Shown one piece after another: positions 11,495 to 21,460 of a stretch of 64,000 nt of DNA. The notes below the pieces were generated by a model. That model was not told the DNA's origin. It did not search any database and saw only the letters and a program-made list of their open reading frames with translations. The position numbers were made by a program, and so were the translations under genes. How positions within the stretch are numbered: position 1 is the stretch's first letter; every line of letters starts with the position of its first letter. The DNA comes from Lenzites betulinus (Eukaryota > Basidiomycota > Agaricomycetes > Polyporales > Polyporaceae): contig JABYQU010000036.1 of assembly GCA_022264855.1 (NCBI GenBank), forward strand, positions 124,001 through 188,000. The letters run 5' to 3'.

Positions 11495-12029
11495 ATGTCC
11501 TCGCCCACCCCGAAGAGCTGCCTAAAGCGCAACTCCCTCCCGTCTGGCGCCCCTCACCCCTTCTTCGAGGACACGGCCCGGCGCTGCGCGAGCCCCGAGA
11601 GCAACGCCTCCCCCTCCGAGAGCTCCTCCTTCTCCAGTGGATCCTCTTTCTCGAGCACGTCCTCCACCGCGAGCGCGTCCCCCATTCCTGGGAGCGGCCT
11701 CCCCACCACCTTTACCTCCGTGCCCGCCCCGCCGGGCCACCACCTCCCGCGCGGCCGCGCGAAGTCCGTCAGCTTCTCCGAGGACGACGACGTGTGGGTG
11801 TACAAGCCCTTCACCGACCCGCTGCACAAGCAGGCTGCGAAGAAGGTCGCGCGTCTCTTCCGTGCGTAGTCTTCCCTGCTCTCCGGCGTGTACACTGCGG
11901 CTGACGACATGTCGCGGTTTTGTAGGAGCGTGCGCTGACGCCTTGCGGATCGAGCCCCCCGCGGACGAGTCGCCGATGTTCCGGCACAACCTCATCGCCA
12001 CCTACTCGGGGCGCACCGTGGAGGAGTGA
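11495..12029 (+). CDS. Ser-rich protein with SCLK box and RVxF-like PP1 docking motif
   Basis: Small soluble protein of 156 residues. Two exons, 11495-11861 and 11926-12029, with a GT-AG intron; the sum is a multiple of three. It begins MSSPTPKSCLKRNSLPSG, has a long Ser/Thr/Pro-rich linker, then RAKSVSFSEDDDVWVYKPF at about residues 89-107, and ends GRTVEE. KSVSF fits the [RK]-x-[VI]-x-[FW] consensus by which regulatory subunits bind protein phosphatase 1, and the acidic run after it is common in such sites. The combination of an N-terminal SCLK box and a K-[ST]-V-S-F box recurs in the longer gene at 39645-42197, so the two look like distant paralogues. PP1 binding is inference; no enzymatic domain is present. 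Confidence 0.75.
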
Positions 12030-12446
12030 CCGGGCAATGGTCGAGCGGGGTTAACCCTGCGCGTTACCGGTCTGGCAGATATTGACTCATCATGGACATT
12101 CCGCCCCGACACGTTTTCCCTGTAACAACATCTCTGTACTTGTATCCTCCCCTGGTTTGGGATTGTACTCGAATCACCCGTATCTCTAACCGCGAAATGT
12201 ATACCCGTCGAATTCATCATCATCGTGAACTACATCGTCAATCGCCAGAGTTGCGCAGCGAGTGCATAAATACAGGCCTGTCTACTTGTCGGCCCCGGAC
12301 GTAAGCATCAATCATCGAGTCAGGACGTAACGCATTGAGTAACCAAGAAGATGAAAAAGAAAAAGAACCGAATCAACCCGCGAAACACCAAGAAGCCCCC
12401 AGCACCATCTATACCAACCCACATCTCTACCCCCCTCGCCCGCCGC
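12030..12446. other. shared 3' region of two convergent genes
   Basis: About 420 bases between the stop of the plus-strand small protein and the stop of the minus-strand ATPase. It contains AT-richer sequence with an A-rich run near 12351-12366 and no coding signal. The two genes' transcripts probably end here close together. Confidence 0.4.
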
Positions 12447-15400
12447 TCAAGCAGCCGAAGCGCTCACAGACGGCTTGAACCACTTCAGCTGCACCGCAAC
12501 GAGCACGACCGGCAGCACGCTCACGAGCTCACCCAGCCCAGCATACGCCGGAGGGACACGCACGCTCACAAACGCCCCCGCGGCGAACAGGATCGCGACG
12601 AGGTTGTACACCGCCGCCCACGCGAAGTTCGCCGCGACGCGGCGCGCGACCGCGTCACTCAGCTCGAGCAGCGCGAGGAGCCCGACGAGCGACGGGTGCG
12701 TGAGCACGACGTCCGCCGCGGCGGCCGCCGCGGAGACGCCCGCACCGTCTCCCGTGTGCAGGTGCACGCCCACCGCGGCCTGCGCGAGCGCGATCGCGTC
12801 GTTCGTGCCGTCCCCGCAGAAGAGCACGGTCTCGCCCTGCGCGGCGAGCGTCTGGATGTACGCCTGCTTGTCCGCGGGGAGGCAGCTCGCGCGGACGCGC
12901 GAGAGGGGGATCCCGAGCTCCTCCGCGGCGCTGGATACGGCGGCGGGGTGGTCCCCGCTGAGGATCGAGACGCGGATGTTGCGCGCGGCGAGGGCTTGCA
13001 CGACGGCGCGCGCCTCGGGGCGCAGGGTGTCAGAGAGTCCGAAGGCGGCGATGAGGCGGGTTCCGTGCACGACGCAGAAGGTGCTGAGGCCCTGGGCGAG
13101 GAGAGGCTGGACGGCGGGGTGGGACTCCAGCTCGAGCCAGGCGGCGCTTCCGCCGCGTAGTGGCTGCCCGAGAAGGGTGGCCTGTACGCCCTTCCCAACG
13201 ACCATCTCGACGTCGTCCACGCGCACCTCCGGCTTCGACTCCACCAAGTCTGCTGCCACAGCGCGAGCAACGGGATGACGGCTCGAGGCGACAAGCGCAG
13301 CAACGACGGCGAGGAAGTCATACTCGGGCACGTCCTCCGCGAAGCGGCTCACCACCGACAGACGCCCCATAGTCACAGTCCCGGTCTTGTCAAGCACGAC
13401 GTGCGTGACCTTGCGCGCCTGCTCAATCGTCGTCGCCGCCTTGAACACCAGCCCGCGCTTCGCACCGACGCCGCCCGCGATGAGGATGATCATCGGCACG
13501 GCGAGCCCGATCGCGCACGGGCACGAGATCGCGAGCACGGAGATCGCGTAGGTGAGCGCGGTGACGGCGGCGGGACCCGCGGGCTGCTTGCGCACCGCGA
13601 CGCCGACGGCGACCCACACGACGAACGTGATCGCGGTGAGCACGAGCACGACGGGCACGAACCACCCGCAGACCCAGTCGACTGTCTCCTGCACGCGCGC
13701 GCGGGAGAAGCGCGCGTGGTCGACCATGCCCGCAATGTCGCTGATCGTGTTCTCCCCCGGAAGGCGGGAGACTTTGACGACGAGCGTGCTGGGGCCGTTG
13801 AGTGTGCCGGCGATGACGGGGCTGCCTGCCGCCTTCTCGACGGGACGCGACTCGCCTGTCATCATGGACTCGTCCACGGTACTGGTGCCAGATACGACGG
13901 TGCCGTCGGTGATGATCGCCGAGTCCGGGAGCACCTTGAAGCTATCCTCATAGTGTAGGAGGCGGGCGTCAATAGTTTGCTCGGTACCGTCAGGAAGCAC
14001 AATGCAAGCACTTCGTTCCTGCAGAGACCGAATGGAGATGGCCTCGATCGCGCGTTGGCGAGCGATGGCGCTGACGACTTGTCCGACCATGATAAGCGTG
14101 ACGAGGAGAGTGCTGGTCTCGAAGAACTGTCCCGTGGGAAGGGGACGGCCGAGCATCTCGAAGGCGAAGGCGACGACCGAGTACACGTATGCCGTGGTCG
14201 TGCTGAGGACGATCAGGAGCTCCGTCTCGACCAAGCGCGAAAACACGAGGCTCTTGCACGAGCTGACGTAGAAAGGGCCGGTGATCACGGTCTGGACGAT
14301 AGTGGCGAGCACGAGCGACGCGATAGAGTACGCGCGCTCGTGAGGCGGGAGCGGAGCCCAGGTCATGACGAGCACGGGGATCGTAAGGACGGCCGACAGC
14401 GCGGTGCGCATGAGCAGTGTACGGATGTGCTTCGCTCCGGCGGCGATCGAGGGGTCCTTCGGCTCTGGTGCCAGAGTAGGCGAGAACGACTCATACGCCT
14501 CCAGGACATTGCGTGCGCCGATAGCATGAGGATCGTAGTAGACGACTAGCGTGTCTTTGTCGGATCGGGTGACGGCCTCGACACCATCCGGGAGGGAAGC
14601 TGCGCGGAGTTTTTCTTGAAGGTCCCGGGGGACCGCGAGCAGCAAGTCACGCACAGAACCAGACTTGACCACCTCCGCTGAGAACCCGGAGCGTTTCACG
14701 ATGAGTTGAACGAGCGCAGCAAGGTCCGCAGCGCTGTCGTCGAAGTCAAACTCCGCGCGACACAGTACGAGGCTGGTCTTGATATTGCGAATGGTCGTGA
14801 TCCCGCGGAGAGTGCGAATGAGCTTATTCTCGCACCCAGTGCAGGTCATCCCCTTGATCGCCAAGATAGCGTGCTCGCCCGACTGGCCAGTAGACTTCTC
14901 CGCCATATCGATGGTGACATGTTCGTCTTTCTCCTTCGGCTCGAGGACGCTCTTCTCCTCACTAGCGATGGAGTCCCCGCCGCAACAATCGCCTCGGCAG
15001 CAAGAGTCGACGGAAGCGCAAGACTTCGAGGCCGCCGATCTCACGGACTTGGCCGTGGCGGCATGCCCTCGGTACGACAGGCTCCGGATGCTAACATTAC
15101 CGCAGTCGCTCTTCCCACAGCAAGAGTCGACGGAGGACCTGCGAGAGCTCTCGCACGACGCACGGGCACGAGGGGCGCCACGGGCGCTCTGCCTGCTAGG
15201 GGTCGAGCGGGCGACCGCCTTACCGTTGACAGGCGTGCTGCAGCAGGAGCTTAGGCCGCGCGCAAGCAGAGCCCGGCAAACGCATCCAAAGGCAGAGAGG
15301 GTGTCGTTGTAGCGGCTGCGCGCAATTGAGCGGTGTTCACCACACGCGTCCTTGGGGTATGGGGGAGGCGAGTGGGAAGGCTTCGCAGAAGTCCGCTGGC

Positions 15401-15924
15401 GGAGGCCGGCGTACCCACAGCCTTCGGCCGGCGCGGAGGGAGTCGGGATATCTGCGGCGTTCTCCTTGATACTCGCGGTATCGTCCTTATCGCAGCATGA
15501 GCAGTCAGAGGTTGCTAGCAGACAAAAGTCAATGGAGATACAAGGAAATTAACAGGAATGTACACACATTGGGCGTCGACATCCGTGACCACCGCAGAGA
15601 TGGTAGCGCTTTGGCTGGCCTTGCTGTCAACAGCAGTAGTGTCTTTCTCGTGGAGATGATTGTCGTCGTCGGCGCATATAACCCGTGCCAGCTGGTCAAA
15701 GCAGGAATCTGGCGATCGCGGAAATTTGTGAGCAGCGAGCGAGCAAGGGGGTGGCGACGACATAGGAGGAGAAACCAACCGTTGCATTCACAAGTCGAGC
15801 CCTCGCAACATCCAGCCTCGGCAGTCTTCGAATTCTCTTGGATATCCGGCTTGGCGTCGGTGAGCTGGCTCTTTACGCTCTGGGCGTCGCCATCGCTGGA
15901 GCAGTCGTTGCAACAGCCTGCCAT
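12447..15924 (-). CDS. P1B-type heavy-metal ATPase with Cys-rich N-terminus (PCA1/CrpA-like)
   Basis: Metal-transporting P-type ATPase of 1,117 residues. Exons 15924-15780, 15708-15568 and 15514-12447 sum to a multiple of three. The first 300 residues are rich in CC and CxC clusters (MAGCCNDC, AGCCEG, CSCCDK, SSCCS, DSCCGKSDC, DSCCRGDCC). Then comes one heavy-metal-associated domain with GMTCTGC near residue 320, the TGES actuator loop, ISCPCAIG in the metal-binding helix, DKTGTVT phosphorylation site, SSRHPVA, and GDGTNDA hinge. Helix 7 has AVYNLVA, but helix 8 reads GLGELVSVLPVV and lacks the Met/Ser pattern of ordinary copper exporters. Cys-rich N-termini plus CPC are known from fungal PCA1/PcaA (cadmium) and CRP1/CrpA (copper) detoxification pumps at the plasma membrane, distinct from secretory-pathway CCC2. 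The metal cannot be fixed from sequence. Confidence 0.92.
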
Positions 15925-16839
15925 TGTCGTGTTTGAGGCCGTGGTAGGTAGAGGTTGAGTGGGAGGTGAGTGAACTGGAAAAAAGGCTGTTGGAGGGTCA
16001 AGGGTCAAGCGGGGAATGGGATAAAGCGGACGGCTATGCTGGGAGTCAGAGTGAAAGCAGCCAAGTCGTGTCAGGCATGCTGGGGGACGAAGTCAAGCAG
16101 GCGACCGGCGATATTCGGACGAAGCGCGCTGCTGCTGTAGCCTCGCGAAAAAATGTGCCCTGTGCACATTGAACAAATACAATTTCCCCCCATGCCTTGG
16201 CGTGCCAGCCGAGGCATTCATGGGCGCCGCGCACGGACCACGCTGAGATTAGCAACGCCGGGCACACCGCGGCACGCACCCGGGAGGCGCGACCCGGTTC
16301 TTCCCACCAGCCCTGAGTCATGCTGGCGGCAACGCGGGCGGCGACTGAAGGGGGCGAGCTCAATGGACCATCGTCAACGAGGAGGATATGCAGAAGAACA
16401 CGGGGGTGCACGGAGGAGACCATTGCATATCATCATATCGCATATTTTCTACGCAGGAATGTACAGGTACTGCAGTTGGGACCTCAGTATGTTTGAAAAT
16501 CGGCGAAGACAGCAGGGAAGCGCAGGGAGTGCACAGCAGAGGTTGTGGGTGGTAGTGGTGGTCGGGAAGAAAGGGAAGGACGAGATGTGTTTTGGGTACA
16601 CCCCGTCACCGGTGCGGTACTCAGTTACACAACCCCGGCGCTTACACCCATCATCGACCTGACCGACACGCCTGCACTCGGAGTCTCGGAGGACCATATT
16701 CATCTCCCTGTTTCTCTGCGCATAGGGGTTCTAAGAGGTCTAAGAGGGCGGTGGGTCGCTTCTGTCGTATCGTGTGCGCGTTGGGTGATACTGATCAAAC
16801 GTATGTACCTGCTACACCCCCGAAGCCCTCTCAAAAACC
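15925..16839. other. promoter side of the ATPase gene, no gene seen
   Basis: About 900 bases upstream of the minus-strand metal ATPase. Open frames on both strands lack codon structure or family likeness. A metal-responsive promoter would be expected here, but I found no clear binding site. A T-rich stretch (TTGAACAAATACAATTTCCCCCC) near 16168-16192 is the only notable change in composition. Confidence 0.35.
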
Positions 16840-18815
16840 CACCAATGTAAGCAAAACAGACTGCGTCGGATCTGCCTCCGAGTCCTCAAAAAACCACGCA
16901 AAAAACAAGTCCAGTAGACCTTCATATATTGTATATCAGAATGGCACAGAAGCGTGTGCAAGCTCTCCGCCCATTGAAGGGAGGACGTGGGTTGTAAACC
17001 TGGCCCTTTGTGACGTCGTAGATGACTACGTCCGCCCTGCCCGTCTCGGGTCTTGGAAGGGATTCGCAGGAATGCCTCTGCCGGTTGCCCCGGCAGCGAC
17101 CAAAACTCCCCCCGAGACGCGGGCGTCGCGAACCACCCGCGCCTCACCACCGTCCGAGAGCATCTTGAAAGCCACCACTCCTGCCCATATGAGTCGGGCG
17201 GACAGCACTACAGCAACGCGTACATGGACACAACACCTGAATACAATACTTGGGCATAGCTGCAAGGCACGGCAGGCACGGAGCGACGTGGAGATCAGAC
17301 GGATGCAAGACGAAATTGCATGAGCGCACCCGTGGTGGCGTCGACGTGCTTGAAAGGTAACGATCTTAAGCTTGAAGCTCAAAGCTTGAAGACTGATGAG
17401 TTCTTCCATATCTTGACGTGTGCACCAGGCGACAGAAACGAACGCCCTGCGGGAGCCCAAGATGTGCGCAAGCCGGCCGGCGCCCCATACCAGACGGTGT
17501 CCGAGCATGAGGACAAGACCAGAGATGACGGTGAGCTCGTACTTGCAGACATAGGCTCAGATGCGCGAACGGTAGGTAGCGCCACCACTGCCAGGAGAAA
17601 TAAGCTGATGGCGATATTGCGGTTCTTTCAGGATAGCTTGGATCCAATCTTGTCAGCGAAGAGCGCCCCTCGTCCCAGACATCGTGTCGAGATGCACACA
17701 GCGACAGCGAGGCCGCTGTGGCGTACATGGACGAGGTGGCGTCAGTCACCACCATCGCTAAGGACATACACGCTAGCGGCAGGACCACTCACCAAAGCTC
17801 ACACTTGATATGCGAGCCCACGATTGGCGGGCATCGAGCGATCACACGAGGGGAGGAAGAAAGCTTGGGGAGAGATATGTCGCGTTCTGCAAGGCTTTTA
17901 TACAGGACGGCGGAGCTGCGGACACGGGCGAAAGAACTCCGCTGCTGCTTCTCGACGCATCAGGCAAGAAGGTGCTGAACGTGCACACCTGCCTTATTCG
18001 AGTAACTCCCGCGTAAGTACGGACGCGCACCTTCTCTCAGGTGGCACAACACACAATTGCCAGAGCAGTACGCGATTGTACTTTCATCGTCTGCATTCAA
18101 AGCACTCTTGTTGACCGTTTCCTTGACAGACTCTCAGACCTTCTCCCGACCCTGGTGCTCGCCGACATCCAAACGACACGCCACCCACAATAACGCCGCT
18201 GCAGCAACACCTGACATCCCCATCCGGACACCGACGCCCGAATGACTCCCCTCCACATCCCAATCCGTCGCCCTTGAGAAAACACACGTATCGCCCATCA
18301 TCGCCCCCTCCGCGCGCGTTCCAGAGCCCATCGATGGGCTCGCTCTCCTGCCACGATGCCGCATTCTTCGATCTACAGCGGGCTCGATGAGCATGGTCAT
18401 TGGCTGCAGAGTACTAGTCCCGCCGGAATGGCGGTCCAATGACGCGTGCATGTGCCGCACGAGGGATGCCTCGAGGTGGGTGCGCCGGATACGAGTACAT
18501 ATGCATGTGCTTAGGGCGAGGCGCGAGGGTGGCGTTGGGTGTCGCGGTCGACGTGCTACGGGCTACTGCCACCGTACGTGGGATTCAGGACCGTGTAGTG
18601 CCACGTAAGAGACACAAAGGAAGCGTTCAGCATGCACCAGGATAACGACAATCGTGCGGTAGGTTTCGCGCGCGCGCGTATACTATGGGACGCGAAATTT
18701 GCTGTAAGGAGTAACCCTGAGCCCGGTCAGGTGCTCATGGTGAACAACGACGCAGGAGTGGCATGTACAACGAGATGCATGTTGAACGTCTATATTCACA
18801 AGCGAGCTAGGGGAC
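16840..18815 (+). repeat. 2-kb dispersed repeat, copy A (inverted relative to copy B)
   Basis: Almost the whole segment reappears in reverse complement at 42955-44970. Near-identical stretches include the area after 16940 (ATGGCACAGAAGCGTGTGCA against the copy B version with one difference), the region coding for RYVAFCKAFIQDGG, and the far end around 18780-18810. Identity is highest in the centre and falls off toward both ends, with small indels, so the duplication is old. I see no terminal inverted repeats, target-site duplication, poly-A tail, transposase or reverse transcriptase. The right end stops roughly 15 bases before the stop codon of the P-loop NTPase gene. The boundaries are accurate to a few tens of bases. 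Confidence 0.8.
17716..18246 (+). CDS. conserved reading frame in repeat copy A, function unknown (partial, provisional)
   Basis: The best-preserved coding signal inside the repeat. A provisional chain reads AYMDEVA, a short intron (gtcag to cggcag), then GERYVAFCKAFIQDGG, ERTPLLLLDASGKKVLNVHT and IRVTP, a second short intron (gtaagt to ctcag), then HNTQLPEQYAIVLSSSAFKA and LLLTVSLTDS. The same residues occur in copy B with mainly conservative changes (ADTGE against ADQDE, CLIRV against CPIRV), which suggests the frame was under protein-level selection when the copies diverged. Upstream conserved blocks (RMQDEIA, GAPYQTVSEHEDKTRDD, RRNKL, SAPRPRHRVE) probably belong to earlier exons, but I could not chain them reliably. 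I recognise no domain family. Confidence 0.35.
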
Positions 18816-18829
18816 GCCGTACTGCGCAT

Positions 18830-20788
18830 TCAAATGTCTACGACCATCCTCGACGCACCGCCATCTCTTGTGACGCGCCTGCGGGTCCGCGCAAGAAGAT
18901 AGCGGCGGCCGAAACTGGCCAGTTTGGTCTGCTTGTCCGAGCTCTTGAGCGACGAGGGGAACTTCCCCAGCCCAGCGGGCGCCAATATCACAGCCTCTCC
19001 CGTCTGTGGAAATCGAATGTGTTCAGTCGCTACACAGGGACGGTAGCCCATGACGCTTACCCGCAGGCGTACAACATGGTCGAACGCATCATCGTCGCTG
19101 AAGTCCGCCGACACGTGCTTAACAATGGCCTCCCACCATGCCGGCGACGAGAACCGATGCAGTATTGCGACGCTGCACAGGTCGATCAATACGGGAGGGA
19201 GTGTGGTGGGTTCTGCAGTAGTCAAGTGTTAGTATTCACATCAAATCGACCAGCTCCATGGAGGTATCGCACCTTGAGTACTGATGATAATTCTCATAGC
19301 AAGGTGGCGCTGCTGCCGGGTCAGCGATGTCAGAGCTCTGGTGAGACCAGACATCCCCTTATGCGCAGAGAGGTACTATGGGGCAGGACGATCAGCTGGC
19401 CTACACTGGTGTCAGACACAAGAATTGATCTGTACCTTGTGAGCCTCATCCACGACGAGGACCTTGCCCGTGTTGACCTCCGCTCTGACAAAGAGGCGTG
19501 AAACGATCTCGAACAGGGCACATGCACTGCCCGCGTCCATGAAAGGATCTGAGAGATCGATAATGGTGAGTTGGCCGGCCTTGAACCGTGTCTTGGACTG
19601 GTCCTTAGTGGTATCGACGAAAGTTTGCAAGAGCAGCATGCGCTGCTCGAGGAAAGTCACTTGAGGAGGACTGAGATCCTTCTTGGCTTCCTCGACCTTG
19701 CTTAAGAATGAGGAGTATGTGAAGCTCTCGCCCAGATCCCGCAGTATAGTCTAATGTTACCATAGTTGAAGTCAGAATAACGTTTCATTCAAGTCTAGGA
19801 GAGCTCAAAGAATCAGACGTACCAAGATGCGCTGGATATACAGCGGTGCAGAGTCTGTCGAGCTGACTGACATCATCGAGAGAACCGCCTCCGCGTCGAG
19901 CTCGCTCTCAGAGAACAGCAGCGGGCGCATCTTGACCCTGCTCCCGAGCGGAGCGTAGGCTCTACGCATGGTTGCCATGGAGGACCGCGAGACGTACACC
20001 TTGATTTCCGGAGGGGTGATTCCAGGAACGTCGGATCGTCCGATATACGCCGCTTCGCAAGGGCGTGTGCCGGATCCTCCTTCGCCAAAGTGTAGGACGA
20101 GGCCGCTGAGTGGTTTGTGCGAGACGCCGATAGCGTTGCACCCGGATATGAGCATGTTCTCGAGGAGAACGGATACCGTGTGCGATTTTCCTGACCCTTG
20201 GACTCCGCATACGACTGCGGAAAACGGCGCATTCTACGGAAGATTAGTCAGTCCAAGCACGGACTATCGTAGAAGCAAGAACATACTGTGTTAACGTAGA
20301 GACGTGGATCTTGAGGTGTGTAAGTCGCTCCCTTTTCCCTACGATTTGTATAAAAATAAACCGCCGACTCTGGCTGCTTCACCCACCGGATGGCCGTCAG
20401 GCTGCCAAATACTCCATACTGAGAACGCTTCTGCAGCATCCCGGCGGCGACGTATGCTTCGCGACTTAACAAGGGGGCCGTTATCATTTCATGTTCGCCT
20501 GCTGTATCTTCTGGCGACGCATCGAGATTGAGCAAGCTGAGCTCCTTGATTCATAGGATGTCATCCGCAGAAAACAGGAGTCAAGCATGATGACGAACTT
20601 CGAGTGAGCAATCGGGCTATATTTCAAGTATCGCGGATGTGATGAATAGATGTCTCGATGTGTAGGAGGGCAGAGGTACATACCTCGGAGGCACACGTCT
20701 CCGATGTTGCCGTCCCGGGGGAGGCTGTCTTGTAAGCAAATCTTTTTGCCGGTACGGGAACCATTGTTGTTGAGGATACGGCTAGCAT
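18830..20788 (-). CDS. fungal P-loop NTPase (AAA/HerA-like ATP-binding protein)
   Basis: Seven exons on the minus strand (20788-20684, 20544-20287, 20233-19823, 19750-19436, 19375-19273, 19212-19061, 19003-18830) join with GT-AG introns and consistent phases into 505 residues. Walker A is GVQGSGKSHTV near residues 131-140. Walker B is KVLVVDEAHKYL near residues 354-365. The stretch RQQRHLAMRIIISTQEPT resembles the arginine-rich sensor region seen in HerA/FtsK-like ATPases, followed by LCSVAILHRFSSPAWWE and TGEAVILAP. I know this architecture from basidiomycete genomes as a conserved hypothetical family; its substrate is unknown. There are no transmembrane segments or signal peptide. The start was chosen as the ATG that gives a first exon joined in phase to exon 2. 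The 3' end nearly touches repeat copy A. Confidence 0.85.
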
Positions 20789-21460
20789 GGTCGAAGGGGA
20801 AGCGATGAGACGGTATTGACAACGACCAGCAGCTTGCCTCTTGATAAAGCGTACAGTCAAGGTGCATCTACTGCGAGGTGGTGCGCTGCAGGTGCCTCCG
20901 TGAAAGCGTGCAGCACAAGGACACGCGTCGAGCTGCACAACATCCCTGCCTCGTTTCATTGGTTCGGCGTTATCGAACGCCTACACTCAAACGTGGCCGT
21001 CGCGCCATGAGCGGGCAGCAGAGCAAAGTTGACGTGCGGGCGAGGCCCATCGAGGCAAGCGAGTGCTTGTACGGTCGCACGCCATATGACATGGTTTTTT
21101 GGAGGATTCCTCGTCTCAGACAAGGGGGGTGACTTCCAAACACGCATGATTCGAAGCTATGAACGAGGCTCGTGAGAGGAAGTTGAGGCATGAGGTAGAA
21201 GCCACTTACCGCAGCAACATCTACCATATAAAGCACTACCTAGTACCCGAGAAGATGAATTATGAGCTACAGCGCAGGGATCGCGTCACGAACTGAAAGT
21301 GTTACCCCCGCGCCAGTCAGTGCCTAAAGAAACCGCTCACCTCTACTTGGTTTGTGCGCTTCGTAACTGCAAAGTGTGTTGTGATATAACAGGGGTCCAT
21401 CCCATCAAAGCAGCATCAACAAATAGTCCTAGTCTAATTGTACACCCACGAGAACGATGG
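20789..21460. other. intergenic, no gene seen
   Basis: About 670 bases upstream of the NTPase and downstream of the VPS9 gene, both on the minus strand. No supported reading frame. It should contain the NTPase promoter and the VPS9 gene's terminator; I recognise no individual element. Confidence 0.35.

Noticed and set aside
12351..15312. Several long plus-strand frames across the metal ATPase
   Set aside because: They are shadows of the GC-rich ATPase coding sequence; they consist of Arg/Ala/Asp-rich low-complexity peptides without domain content.
16840..18815. Classifying the 2-kb repeat as a known DNA transposon or retroelement
   Set aside because: No terminal inverted or long terminal repeats, target-site duplication, poly-A tail, transposase, integrase or reverse transcriptase motifs seen.
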